Positions 53,573 through 63,904 of a stretch of DNA of 64,000 nucleotides are shown here, piece by piece. A program made the position numbers and the translations under genes. Position 1 is the first letter of the stretch; each line of letters starts with the position of its first letter. This DNA is from Dromiciops gliroides (lineage: Eukaryota; Chordata; Mammalia; Microbiotheria; Microbiotheriidae), in contig NC_057864.1 in the NCBI RefSeq assembly GCF_019393635.1, forward strand, positions 474,234,617 through 474,298,616, given 5' to 3'. The notes beneath the pieces are model-generated. The model had not been told where the DNA came from. It made no database searches and worked only from the letters and a program-made list of their open reading frames with translations.

Positions 53573-53864
53573 CCCCCCCCCCCGCCCTCTGTAAAGTTCT
53601 TTTAAGAGGTTAAAAGTTTTCCTCGAATTTTTAGAGCTAGTAATTTCTGGAGACCGGACTCAAGGTCAGGTCTTCTGACGCTGAGGTGTCTGTCTTTCCA
53701 ATACATCATTCTGATGTTATATATGTTGGCTCTGGGGCTATATCATCAGCAGAGACAGCTTAAGTGCTGATCGCCAGTTTACATTACAAGGAGTTGGACA
53801 TTTTAGGAGGATTTACAGTAAGGGTCTAAACAACAAAGTTTTCTGGTTTATTTGAGGGGTGGTG

Positions 53865-54092
53865 TGGATCAATGACTTAACAAGTATAGGGAACTCCCAA
53901 TGAAGATGCTCCAGCTATCAATTCCAAGCCACAAGTACCATTTAACTCGGAGTCTTTTAGTGTTGTCTGAAGCATGGGGAAGCCAAGTCACTTGGCCTGG
54001 GTCACAAAACCAGCACAGCTCATGGGCATGACTTGAATTCAGGCCTTCTTGACTCAATAACCAGTTCTCTTCCCATAATACCATGCTGCCTC
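53865..54092 (-). repeat. Old MIR3-like SINE
   Basis: gggaactcccaatgaagatg, ggaagccaagtcacttggcc, acttgaattcaggccttctt, ataccatgctgcctc. Same family as 37250-37460. Confidence 0.6.
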
Positions 54093-54239
54093 TCTCCCTA
54101 GTTAAATAATCATTAGTTAACAAGAAAATTCAATTAAGCATCACTTCTTATACCCTGAAACAACAGGTAGTTGAGGTTTTAATACAAACATATGTATATT
54201 TTAACTTAAACAATAGCATTCAGCAATATACCTCAGAAG

Positions 54240-54383
54240 CCAGAAAGGAAAAATGGAAAGAATGGGGATTTTAAGGCCTAACACAGGGATTCAAGCCCAA
54301 TGTCTGTTACTTGCTGGGAAAGTAATTTCATCCCTCACCACCCACATTTCCTCATCTGTAAAACAGAAGGCCGAAGTGGAGCA
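54240..54383 (+). repeat. CORE-SINE interrupted at its tail by a MITE
   Basis: tgtctgttacttgctgggaa, acatttcctcatctgtaaaa, then the L3-like tail breaks off after gaaggccgaagtggag where the MITE begins. Confidence 0.68.
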
Positions 54384-54593
54384 TGGGGGCTTAATATGGG
54401 GTCCGTGAACTTGCTTTTTTAAAGTATTTTGAAAAAAAGTATTTTGATCACTGTACTTCTACATACTTGGCTTACTTTGTAATCTTTACATATTATTTTA
54501 GGATTTAAAACATTCCAAGAAGTGGAGCCAGGGTTTAACTAGACTAACAAAGAGGTCCAAGGGACAAAAGATGCTAAGAACCCCTGAAACAGA
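54384..54593 (+). mobile_element. hAT-like MITE, copy 2
   Basis: Starts catgggggcttaatatgggg and ends gatgctaagaacccctg, imperfect inverted termini. Shares ggtccgtgaac, a long T-rich centre and caaagaggtccaagggac with copies at 45.8 and 61.9 kb. Non-autonomous, no coding capacity. Confidence 0.72.
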
Positions 54594-54684
54594 TCGCCCT
54601 CGCCATTCCTTCTTACTTTTAATCCCATGTCCCACCCCATTCCACCAGGTAAATCCTAGAGTTAGGAAGGAGTTTCTTCATCAC

Positions 54685-54897
54685 CAGGCATTAGCAGCAT
54701 GGTATAGCAGATGAGACAGAACTTTGAGTCAGATGACCTAGGTACAAATCTGGCTTCAATCTTGTAACTAGCTGTGTGACTCTGGGTAAGTCACTTTACG
54801 TCTGGGCCTCAGTTTTTTCACCTGTAAAATGGGAAAGGTAAGTAGACATAATGACTTGTAGGATCCCTTCCAGTTCTAATTTGATGATCCTATAAGC
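54685..54897 (+). repeat. CORE-SINE with CR1/L3-like tail
   Basis: gcagcatggtatagcagatg, gctgtgtgactctgggtaag, cacctgtaaaatgggaaagg, ggatcccttccagttctaat. Confidence 0.8.
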
Positions 54898-54902
54898 ATA
54901 TG

Positions 54903-55140
54903 TGGGACAACTAGGTGGCAAAGTAGGTGCTGGGTCTAGAGTCAGGAAGGTCTGAGTTCAAATCTAACCCCAGACACTTACTAGCTGTGTGACCCTGGGC
55001 AAGTCACTTTGCCCTCTTTGCCTCACTTTCCTCATATGTAAAATGAGCTGGAGAAGGAAATGGCAAACCACTCCGGTATCTTTGCCAAGAAAACCCCAAA
55101 TGGAGACACAAAGAGCCAAGCATGACTAAAAAATGACTAA
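54903..55140 (+). repeat. MAR1-type SINE, full length
   Basis: gtgggacaactaggtggcaa, gctgtgtgaccctgggcaag, ggcaaaccactccggtatct, gaaaaccccaaatggagaca. Confidence 0.94.
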
Positions 55141-56165
55141 ACTCCACCAAATAAGCCTATGCTCTATCTGAGCCCTCTCCTCTCCCACCCTGCCCCAATC
55201 TCCATCTCATTCCCTATCTCCCACACTCCCCCTTAGACCTGATCATGTCTACCAGAGGACCCTTACCTCAGTCAGTCTTTCCCTCCTCGCTGAGAGTAAT
55301 AGCTCCACCTTGCTTATACTTGACCATTTGTAGCATCCCTTCTGCTGGGCCTGCCCTTCCTCACACCTGAATCATCTCCAACACCCACATTCTATATTCC
55401 TGCTCTCAGCCTCTCAGGCACTGCGGGAGGAGGTTGCAGACCTGCCCATTGGGTTGGATTCCATTGTTAGCTTTAATCTGCCTTCAGTGGCCGTGTGGCT
55501 GCCCACAAAGCCATCTCTTATTTACTGCCCAGGACGCTGCACAGAGCCATTATTTCTGACCTTCTCCTCTCTCCTCAATTTTCCAGTTGTTCGGCTTCCC
55601 GTTCACGTTCAGTGGATGAAACCACCTCCTACTTTAACATGCCTGGAGTTCCTTCAAGGATTTTCATCCTTCTCTCAGACATCCATCTGCCTATTCTTCC
55701 TTTGAGTTTTCTCTGCTTTCTAAAGCTAGTGCCCATCTCTAGGTCTGTGGACAAATCATTCGACCGATCTTGACTTCAGTTTCCTCATCTATAAAATGAA
55801 GGGATTGGTCTTGTGAACCTCTGGTCCTGTACACCCAAGTCCTTCCATCTCCTCCAGGATCTCACACCCAGAATTCTCGAATATCTTCAATTTCTCTCTC
55901 TCCTGAGTCTTCATTATTTCTAACTCAATCATTTCGGCACTCCCTTTTAAAAGAAAATCCTTCTTTTGACATTATTATGCTTTCTGATGACCAGCCAACC
56001 TCTAACTTTCCTTTCTTTCCCAGCCAGACTCCTAATGATGTGGCCATTACACACAGTTTCTACAGCTTGTCTGCTTTTTCCTTCGGAACACATAGAAATC
56101 TGACATTTATCCTCATGGCTCTACTTCAATTATTTTTGGAAGGTTTCCAATGACCTCTTTCTTAC
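55141..56165 (+). repeat. Probable LINE-derived C/T-rich interval with an inserted CORE-SINE end
   Basis: C/T-rich text with ccttcaaggattttcatcct and a decayed L2/L3 feel, but no firm landmark. 55710-55830 is a CORE-SINE 3' part (cagtttcctcatctataaaa, gaagggattggtcttgtgaa). Open frames here lack known domains. Confidence 0.35.
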
Positions 56166-56194
56166 TTAGGCCTTACTTTAATCTTTATCCATAA

Positions 56195-56388
56195 GTTTAG
56201 AGCTAGAAGGGACATAAGAAGCCATCTGTTTCAACCCATTCTTTTACAGATGAAGAAACTGAGGCCCAGAGAAGCTAATTGGTTGACTATACTCATATCA
56301 GTGGTAAGTAACAGAGGCAAGATTTACCCCCAGATCCTTCTGACTCCAAAGCCCGTGACTCTCCCATTGGACAATGCTGTCTTTTTTC
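56195..56388 (-). repeat. MIR3-like SINE
   Basis: gagctagaagggacataaga, ttacagatgaagaaactgag, ctcccattggacaatgctg. Confidence 0.75.
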
Positions 56389-56672
56389 AGTTTTTTATCA
56401 CAGGGTCACAAAATCATAAAATTTCAAGGTTCAATGGGAATTAAAGAGTCAACTAGTCCACCCGTATAATCAAAAGAATCCTCACTCCAACACATTCAAC
56501 AAGAGGTCATCTGATCTCTACTTGAAGACCTCCAAAGAATGGAAACTCACCACCTCTGAAAGCAGTCTATTCCACTGTTTGATAACTATAATCGTCAGGA
56601 AAGTTTTCCTTCAATAAAGTCTAGACTTGTCACTGTGCCCTTCATTCTGCCCTAAGGCCAAGTGACAATTCT

Positions 56673-56847
56673 TTTTCTTTTTGGTTGTTTTCTGTTGTTT
56701 TGGGGGTTTTGCAGGGCAATGAGGGTTAAGTGACTTGCCCAGGGTCACACAGCTAGTAAGTGTCAAGTGTCTGAGGCCGGATTTGAACTCAGGTCCTTCT
56801 GAATCCAGGACTGGTACTTTATCCACTGCTTCACCTAGCTGCCCTAC
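56673..56847 (-). repeat. WSINE1-like SINE in L3, 13-bp target duplication
   Basis: T/G-rich tail, gcagggcaatgagggttaag, CORE, gcttcacctagctgcccta. aagtgacaattct is duplicated at 56660-56672 and 56848-56860. Confidence 0.95.
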
Positions 56848-56974
56848 AAGTGACAATTCTGATCACTTTTCTGTATGATTGACAACCCTTCAAAATACTT
56901 GAAAACATTTCTCAAATCCCCCGTGAGTCATCTCTTCTCCAGGCTCGCCATACCCTGTTCCTTTAACTGGTCCT

Positions 56975-57105
56975 TGTGATTTATTGCCTATGTGACCTTA
57001 GGTAAGTCACTTCACCTTTATCAGTCTCAATTTTCTCATCTGCAAAATGAGGGGGTTGGACTGGGCAGCATCCCTTTTAGCTCTGACCAAATGATTGCAC
57101 CATGT
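56975..57105 (+). repeat. CORE-SINE inserted in the same L3
   Basis: cctatgtgaccttaggtaag, catctgcaaaatgagggggt, ggactgggcagcatcccttt. Confidence 0.75.
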
Positions 57106-57300
57106 AATATGGAATGAACTGAAGATCTTTGAATTCTCTTATTGTCTTCCTCTGCATATTCCCCAGCTTATTAATATCCTCAAATTGAGGAACCTAGAAT
57201 AAAAAACACAATATTCCAAATGCCATCTGCTCATGGCAGAACAAAATGGAATCATCACTTCCTTATTCCCAGATGCTATACCTCCCTCTCTATTCGCAGT

Positions 57301-57755
57301 AAGTTGGTGATGTAGACAGGACTAGAACTCGGGTTCCCTGGTTCCCAAGTATGACAGGATACTATGTCATAGGAAGATGATAATGATGTCATCTATAATT
57401 ATAGAACCTTCCAAGTTGCAGAAATGGGTTAGTGTTTCTTCCCCCACCATGTATTTAGCAACAGAAATATGAGTTTTGAAAATGTCTCCTTTAATAACAC
57501 ACTAGATCTGCCCTCTAAAACAACAACAAAATACAACTGACTTCCAAAGAGAGGTACAAAGAATCCAATTAAACAAATCTCATGTGATCTTCCCTAAGTG
57601 CTAGCTACAGCATCAATATTTGGTAAAGAAATTCTGTTGTTGGGTCTTCATCCTTCATTGTATGGGAAGCATGGAGAAACACAAATGCATCTGTAATCTT
57701 AGGCTGACTGCCATTCCAAAACTAGAAGCTTCCTGGCACAAATGTAACACACTCT
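57301..57755. other. Unassigned interval
   Basis: A weak MIR-like piece near 57310-57350. No other recognised feature. Confidence 0.35.
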
Positions 57756-57895
57756 GGCCTTCAAGTTGGCACACTTGGGCAATGCCACTCGCTAGTTGTG
57801 AGATCTTAGGCAAGCCCCCTCTCTGAGCCTCAGTTTCCTCCTCTATAAAATGGTAAGGATCAGATAAGATCATCTCTTCCAGGTCTAAGATAAGT
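57756..57895 (+). repeat. CORE-SINE with CR1/L3-like tail
   Basis: tagttgtgagatcttaggca, gagcctcagtttcctcctct, ggatcagataagatcatctc. Confidence 0.72.
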
Positions 57896-58102
57896 GCACT
57901 TTCCTTTCCCACTGTCAAGTAATGTCAAGCATTTCAGAATTCCAATCAATGCTCTGATCAGTTGCATTTCAGAAGAATAATAGTGAAACATGCCCTCATG
58001 CCTTTCTATAGGGAAATGCTAGACTGTAGATGTAAAATAAGGCACACTTTACCAGATCCACTGGGGCAAGGGGTTTTCTATTGGGAACTGCAGAAGGAAG
58101 AA

Positions 58103-58318
58103 AACAAGCGATTATTAAGCACCTATATGTGTCAGGCAATGTGCTAAGCATGTTTTCAAAGAATATTCCATTTGATTTTCACAGCAACCCTTGGAGGTAG
58201 GTGCTGTAATTATCCCCATTTTACTGAAGAGGAAACTGAGATTAAGTGACTTGGCCAGAGTCACATGGGCAGTAAACATCCCAGAACTCTATCTACTAAG
58301 TTGCTTGGCTACCTCCTC
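58103..58318 (-). repeat. MIR (L2-tailed)
   Basis: gattattaagcacctatatg, gattttcacagcaacccttg, gaggaaactgagattaagtg, gttgcttggctacctc. 57896-58102 and 58319-58589 are unassigned. Confidence 0.8.
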
Positions 58319-58589
58319 ATTTGAAGAGTCTTGGGTAAGTGATGTCAATGTTTTTAGAAGATCATGAATAAAGAACGAAAAGTGAATGAAACAAATAGTG
58401 TCTATGGGCTGTTAGTAAATGAACATAAAGGCACTGTCCATGGTGTGAAGTTTCAATTCTTGGCTCCTGAATAGACATTCTATTTTTTTTATGCAAAACT
58501 AAGGAACTATTGTTATTTTTAGGTATGGAAACAGAGAATGAGTCTATGGTTTCTATGATATCACTTTTGGAACAAGTGTGACTCACCCC

Positions 58590-59025
58590 TTGGTAGAAAA
58601 GAAAAGGACACAGTACTTATCCTAATTCTACTGCTGTAACATTTGTTATTCTCCTTTGCACACTCTCCACTCCAACCTACATGCTTTACCTCATACTTAG
58701 CACGCTATCTCTTGACCCCTTACCTTTGTAGAAGCTGCACTTAGAATTCTCTCCTTTCTCATTTTTGACTCATAAAATCTCTGGCATTCTTCAGGACTCA
58801 AGTCATCACTTCCTATGAGAAAACCATTCCTGATCTGTTTGTTAATACTCCCTACTCTCCATCTTCAAATTACCATATATAGACATATCTGCTTACAGTT
58901 TGCATCCCCACAGTAGAATATAGCCTTCTTGAAGACAGGAGCTGCTTTTTAATTTTCTGTTATGTCTTTGACTCAAGCAGGGTCTTAGATGTAGTAGACA
59001 ATTAATAAATGCTTGCTAATTTAGA
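58590..59025 (+). repeat. L2 LINE 3' region
   Basis: caggactcaagtcatcactt, accattcctgatctgtttgt, cttcttgaagacaggagctg, caattaataaatgcttgcta. Confidence 0.8.
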
Positions 59026-59114
59026 TGGGATTTTTCCAATAGCCAAAAGTAGAATGAGCTTAGTTATCCTCATATTCTCTCCCCTGCACTGGTTAGACAG
59101 TCATTTGGGGTTGA

Positions 59115-59347
59115 GAGTAATAATATGAATAACTCATACTTTTAAAGTAATTTATATAGCACTTCCTTTCAACTTCATAAGAAATGAAATATAAGAATTA
59201 TTATTTTAATTTTACAGATAAAGAAACTGAAGACCAGAGAGAAGTGAAGTGACTAGCCTAGAGTCACATAGCTCACATAATAGGAGAGCTAGAATTCCAA
59301 ATTCAAAACCATTTCTGCATTTTTGGTACTTTATCCCATGAGGCAGT
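59115..59347 (-). repeat. MIR (L2-tailed)
   Basis: agtaatttatatagcacttc, ttttaattttacagataaag, gaagtgactagcctagagtc, ttatcccatgaggcag. Confidence 0.72.
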
Positions 59348-59559
59348 CTGGGGGAAGGGGGCAAGTCCATTACTTTGCAATATGTCCCCTAGGTACACTG
59401 AACCCACCCTTGTAACAAAGAAAAACAGTTAAGCAAAACTGGCCAACAAAATGACTGACTGACAAATTATCCAACATTCCACATCTATAGTCCCTAACTC
59501 TCTACTGAGAGTTTCAGCTCAGTAGATATTTAAGGACCAAGACTGGTCAATGAAATTAA

Positions 59560-59890
59560 TTAGAACTCATACTGCCTCTCATTATTCTGTTACAGTCATA
59601 TACCATCATCTGTTATATCCATTCACCAATCAATAAGCATCTGCTTCATTTCCAATTCCTTACTATCACCAAAAGTGCTGCTATGAATATTTGGGTCAAT
59701 AGGGGCCATCCTTCCAGTCTTTGATTTCCTTGGCAGGTACACAGACCCTCTTTTAACTTTAAAAACATTCGTGGGCTCCCACATCCTAGTAGATACCACT
59801 GATATATGTTGATTGAGAAAATTTTCAATGAGAGAAATAACCTCTGCATCAAGTCCATGAATTTTTGTATTATTCATCACTTCCAGCCCT
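59560..59890 (-). repeat. Older L1 fragment (ORF2 C-terminal part)
   Basis: In one minus frame IFIAALLVIVRNWK (about 59646-59690) matches FIAALYVVARNWK of the better L1 at 60.1 kb, and gttatatccattcaccaatc parallels its downstream segment. Upstream flank loses the match. Frames are broken, so this is an older copy. Confidence 0.65.
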
Positions 59891-59959
59891 ATAAATATTT
59901 GAAAATTAATGATACATATAGTCTATGACATTATTTCTTCAGCCTATAGAAGAAGCATG

Positions 59960-60110
59960 TGCTGGCATGGAGGAAAAAGTGATAAACCTGGGGTCACAAA
60001 ACCTCAGTCTGAATTCCATCCCTACCACTTACTACCTGTGGGGCCATGGAGAAGTCACACAACCTTTTGATCCTCAGTTTCCTCATCTGTAAAATGAAGG
60101 AGTTAGACTA
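59960..60110 (+). repeat. CORE-SINE, left part of a nested locus
   Basis: ggcatggaggaaaaagtgat, acttactacctgtggggcca, cctcatctgtaaaatgaagg, agttagactaaat. Its tail resumes at 62086 (gaccacatgatctctaaggt, cccttctagctcc) after the MITE and the L1. Confidence 0.82.
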
Positions 60111-60122
60111 AATCAGGGATTC

Positions 60123-61880
60123 ATTTTTTTAATGAGATATTTTATTTTTTCCGTTACATGTAAAGATAGTTCTCAACTTTTGTTTATCCATGCTTTACAA
60201 TTTCAGATTTTTCTCCCTCCTTCCCCTCCCTCCCCCCTCCCCTAGACAGCAGGTAATCTGATATAGGTTATATCTATATATCTCTATACATATACATATA
60301 GATATATATACACACACATATATATATACACATAATAACATTAATCCTATTTCTGCATTAATCCTGTTACAAGAGAAAGAATCAGAGCAGTGATGCAAAA
60401 CCTCAAAATAGAAAAAAAAAACAACAGCACCCAAAACAAAAGAAATAATATGGTTCAATCAGCATCTATACTCCACAGTTCTTTCTTTCTTTTTTTTTCT
60501 TGGATTTGGAGATCCTCTTCTATCATGAGTTCCCTGGAACTCTTCTGTACCATTGCATTGGTGAGAAGAATATAGTCCATCACAGTAGGTCAACACTCAA
60601 TGTTGATGATACTGTGTACAATGTTCTTCTGGTTCTGCTCATCTCACTCATCATCAGCTCACGTAAGACCCTCCAGGTTTCTCTGAACTCTTCCTGCTCA
60701 TCATTTCTTACAGCACAATAGTATTCCATTGTATTCATATACCACAACTTGTCCAGCCATTCCCCAATTGATGGGCACCCCGTCAACTTCCAATTCCTTG
60801 CTACCACGTAAAGAGCAGCTATAAATATTTTTGTACATGTGGGTCCCTTTCCCCCTTCCATGATTTCTTTGGGCAAAAGACCTAAAAGTGGGATTGCTGG
60901 GTCAAAGGGTATGCACAGCTTTATCGCCCTTTGGGCATAATTCCAAATTGCTCTCCAGAATGGTTGGATCAGCTCACAGCTCCACCAACAATGCATTAGT
61001 GTTCCAATTTTCCCACAGCTTCTCCAACATTTATTATTTTCCTTTTTTGTCATTTTAGCCAATCTGATAGGTGTCAGGTGGTACCTCAGAGTTGTTTTAA
61101 TTTGCATCTCTCTAATCATTAGAGATTTAGAGCATTTTTTCATATGGGAATAGATAGCTTTGGTTTCTTCATCAGAAAACTGCCTGTTCATATCCTTTGA
61201 CCATTTCTCAATTGGGGAATGACTTGGATTCTTATAAATTTGATTTAATTCCCTATATATTTTAGAGATGAGGCCTTTATCAGAAGCACTGGCCTCAAAA
61301 ATTGTTTCCCAGCTTTCTGCCTCCCTTCCAATTTTGGATGCATTGCTTCTGTTTGTACAAAAATTTTTTAATTTAATATAATCAAAATCATTCACTTTGC
61401 ATTTTATAATATACTCTATCTCTTGTTTGGTCGAAAACTGTTCTCCTTTCCAAAGATCTGATAGGTACACTATTCCTTTCTCTCCTAATTTACCTATGGT
61501 ATCACCTCTTATGTCTAAATCATGTATCCATTTTGACCTTATTTTAGTATAAGGTGTAAGATGTTGGTCTAAGCCTAATTTCTGCCATACTATCTTCCAG
61601 TTTTCCCAGCAGTTTTTGTCAAATACTGAGTTCCTATCCCAGAAGCTGGAGTCTTTGGGTTTATCAAACACTACATTACTAGTGTCATTTACTACTGCAT
61701 TTCCTGAGCCTAGCCTATTCCATTGATCTACCACTCTATTTTTTAGCCAGTACCAGATAGTTTTGATGACTGCCGCTTTATAGTAAAGCTCCAGGTTTGG
61801 TACCGCTAACCCACCTTCCTGTGAATTTTTTTTCATTATTTCCCTGGATATTCTTGATTTTTTGTTTTTCCAGATGAATT
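60123..61880 (-). mobile_element. 5'-truncated L1 LINE with 14-bp target-site duplication
   Basis: A 1758-base L1 inserted on the minus strand. taaatcagggattc occurs exactly at 60109-60122 and 61881-61894, which fixes both ends. 60123-60579 is the 3' UTR (poly(A) seen as T run at 60124, a TA/CA microsatellite at about 60260-60335, C/T-rich block near 60210-60243). 60580-61880 is ORF2, truncated at its 5' side. The perfect target duplication and open frame mark it as the youngest LINE in the window. Being 5' truncated, with no promoter, endonuclease or RT core, it is dead. Confidence 0.96.
60580..61880 (-). CDS. L1 ORF2 C-terminal fragment (about 433 codons, open)
   Basis: The frame is open from the insertion edge at 61880 (KFIWKNKKSRISREI) through the first ATG at 61836 to a stop at 60580. 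It matches the L1 ORF2p region after the reverse transcriptase: EGGLAVPNLELYYKAAVIKT, later RYHLTPIRLAKM, the Cys motif C-x3-C-x7-H-x4-C (C270, C274, H282, C287 counting from that ATG), then IPFDPAIPLLGLLPK and FIAALYVVARNWK, MEYYCAVRND. The endonuclease and the catalytic RT motifs lie upstream and are absent, so there is no function; openness reflects recent insertion. ORF2p normally binds L1 RNA and carries out target-primed reverse transcription. Confidence 0.9.
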
Positions 61881-61885
61881 TAAAT

Positions 61886-62085
61886 CAGGGATTCTTAATG
61901 CAGGATACGTGAGGTTCTTTTCAAATGCATGGCTACATTTCAGTATAATTAATTTCCTTAGTAATCCTATAGATTTTATTTTGTTCATTTCAAAGTATTA
62001 GTGTGAGGAAAAAAAGGCCCATAAGCTCCACCAGACTGACACAAAGGGGCCCATGGCACAAAAAGATGTAAAGAACCCTTAGGAC
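61886..62085 (+). mobile_element. hAT-like MITE, copy 3
   Basis: Starts cagggattcttaatgcagga and ends gatgtaaagaacccttag, inverted termini. Flanks gactaaat (left, now left of the L1) and gaccacat (right) look like a diverged 8-bp target duplication inside a CORE-SINE tail. Contains caaaggggcccatggcacaa, shared with the other copies. Confidence 0.78.
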
Positions 62086-62117
62086 CACATGATCTCTAAG
62101 GTCCCTTCTAGCTCCAG

Positions 62118-62242
62118 GATCAATCAATCAACAAGCATTTTTGAAGTACCTGTTCTATACCAGCCAGTATGCTAGGATCTAGGGTTATGAAAACAAAAGT
62201 GAAAAGAAGTCGCTGCCCTCAAGGAGCTTATGTTCTTTGGAG
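62118..62242 (-). repeat. L2 LINE 3' end
   Basis: atcaatcaatcaacaagcat, cagccagtatgctaggatct, ctgccctcaaggagcttatg. Confidence 0.82.
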
Positions 62243-62254
62243 TATGGAGATAAT

Positions 62255-62490
62255 ATAGGATCATAAACTTAGAAGCCATCTACACTGGCCCTGGATTCAG
62301 GAGGATCTGAGTTCAAATCTGACCTCAGACACTTAACACTTACTAGCTGTGTGACCCTGGGCAAGTCATTTAACCCCAATTGCCCCACCAAAAAAAAACC
62401 AAAACAAACAAAAAGAAGTCATCTAGTCTAACAACCTCACTTTAGAGATGAAGAAACTGGGGCTAAAAGAAGTGAAGATTTACTTTACTC
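62255..62490 (-). repeat. MIR3-like SINE split by a truncated SINE
   Basis: aggatcataaacttagaag at the left and catctagtctaacaacctca with gatgaagaaactggggctaa at the right. Confidence 0.7.
62283..62413 (+). repeat. 5'-truncated WSINE1-like SINE
   Basis: Starts within the head at cactggccctggattcagga and runs through the CORE to an A/C tail. agaagccatcta and agaagtcatcta flank it. Confidence 0.93.
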
Positions 62491-62832
62491 ATTTTAACAT
62501 TTATGCATGTGCATATGGATTCTCAGAGCCCTTGAAATAGTTCCTAGATCCCCAGGGCTCCATGTCCCAGAGGGTGAGAACCACTGCCTTCTACTTCTCT
62601 TGTCTCCCCAACAACATCATCTAGCAAAGGGCTAGTTACACAGTACCTAGTAAGAAAGAAAAGAAAGAATGCCTTTCTCTCAAGTGATATCCCAAAAAAA
62701 GGCTCAGCCAGTTGGACAGAGGCAAAGATCACAAGAGCAGAGTAATTGGATCTTTACCCAGATTTCCTTCTCCCCAGGTCCTTGAGTGCCTCAGCAAAGC
62801 CTGCATCTGAGCCTAGAGGGCTCTCTCTGATA
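62491..62832. other. Unassigned interval
   Basis: No recognised repeat or gene. Confidence 0.35.
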
Positions 62833-62849
62833 GAAATCCACTCCTCCAG

Positions 62850-62963
62850 GAGGACCTGAGTTCAAATTTGACCTCGGACACTTGACACTTACTAGCTGTG
62901 TGACCCTGAGCAAGTCACTTAAACCTCATTGCCCCGCCCCCCCCCAAAAAAAAAGAAGAAAAA
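62850..62963 (+). repeat. 5'-truncated WSINE1-like SINE
   Basis: Starts at gaggacctgagttcaaattt, ends in C and A runs. gaaatccactcctccag (62833-62849) and gaaatccacccctccag (62964-62980) are a 17-bp target duplication differing at one base. Confidence 0.94.
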
Positions 62964-62980
62964 GAAATCCACCCCTCCAG

Positions 62981-63494
62981 TGTCTCTTTGATTGGAGGAA
63001 GGAGAATGAACTATAACCAAAGACCTGAATTAAATCTTAAATGAGAGCCAAGTGGCCTTTGAAGATGCCTCATTATCACAGATGGGAATGGAAAAGAAAC
63101 AGGAGGTCATATCAAGATGGTGTAGCAGGATAATCAAAAAAGGAGGCCAACTTCCAGTATCATTGGAAGGCCCCATCTTGAGGCAGAATGGCATCTTGCC
63201 TTCATTTTCCTGTTCTGGGGCTATCCATGATGATTGACAAGATGCTCATGAAACCAGTCAATGCAAAGAAACGACTGCCATTCAGTTGGTACTTGTGTGA
63301 TCAGATCAGGGTAGCCTGCCTTCTTTGGCCAATGGACTGCCAATCTTCTTGTGCAGCTGGAGATCTGCTGATGCTCACTCAAGAGAGAAAGATGAAGGCT
63401 CAGGACAGCCCAGCCCACATCCCCTTCCTGGCTTCTGGAGCCCTGTTGCTCTATCCCCATCCCATTTTCTGATTATTCTTTCATTTAACTGGAA
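62981..63494. other. Unassigned interval
   Basis: About 510 bases with no recognised repeat. Short frames on both strands lack known domains. Confidence 0.35.
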
Positions 63495-63725
63495 GCAACA
63501 GAAGTAGATTGCAGACCATGTTGTGAAGGGTTTTGACCGGCAGACAGAGGATTTTGTATTTCATACTGGAAGTAATAGGGAGCTACTGGAGTTTATTGAG
63601 TAGGGAGATGACATGATCAGACCAGTGCTCTTGGAAAATCATTTCAGTGGTCAAATCGAAGATGGATTGGAGTGGGGAGAGACTTGAGGCAGGCAGACCC
63701 ACCAGAAGGTATTGAAGACTTGGTA
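63495..63725 (-). repeat. L2 LINE internal 3' fragment
   Basis: Its reverse complement reads as the same L2 stretch seen in sense near 36170-36260 (ctccctatt and atcatgtca-type segments). Landmarks on this strand: gttgtgaagggttttgaccg, aatagggagctactggagtt, gatgacatgatcagaccagt. Confidence 0.68.
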
Positions 63726-63904
63726 CCCTTGACCTTGATCTGACTCATATCCCAGCTTGCCTAAATCACCCCAAACCTCTAGCCATTTTAACCCTTTGAC
63801 TGCCATAATACCACCCAGATCAGGATTCTGTTCCAGATGAAAGCAACAGAGCAACATTCGATCAAAGCCTAAACACAACAAGGTTTCATAATAGAGAATG
63901 ATAT

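Larger units (their letters stand above)
56400..57300 (-). repeat. L3/CR1 LINE fragment hosting two SINEs
   Basis: Reverse-strand L3 landmarks in order: cttgaagacctccaaagaat, ctcaccacctctgaaagcag, caggaaagttttccttcaat, then after the SINE cttcaaaatacttgaaaaca and catctcttctccaggctcgc, and after the second SINE ggaacctagaataaaaaaca with a catcacttcc segment. Confidence 0.82.

Noticed and set aside
55454-55773. Two overlapping 80-90 codon frames in C/T-rich sequence
   Set aside because: Most likely decayed LINE sequence; no domain recognised.
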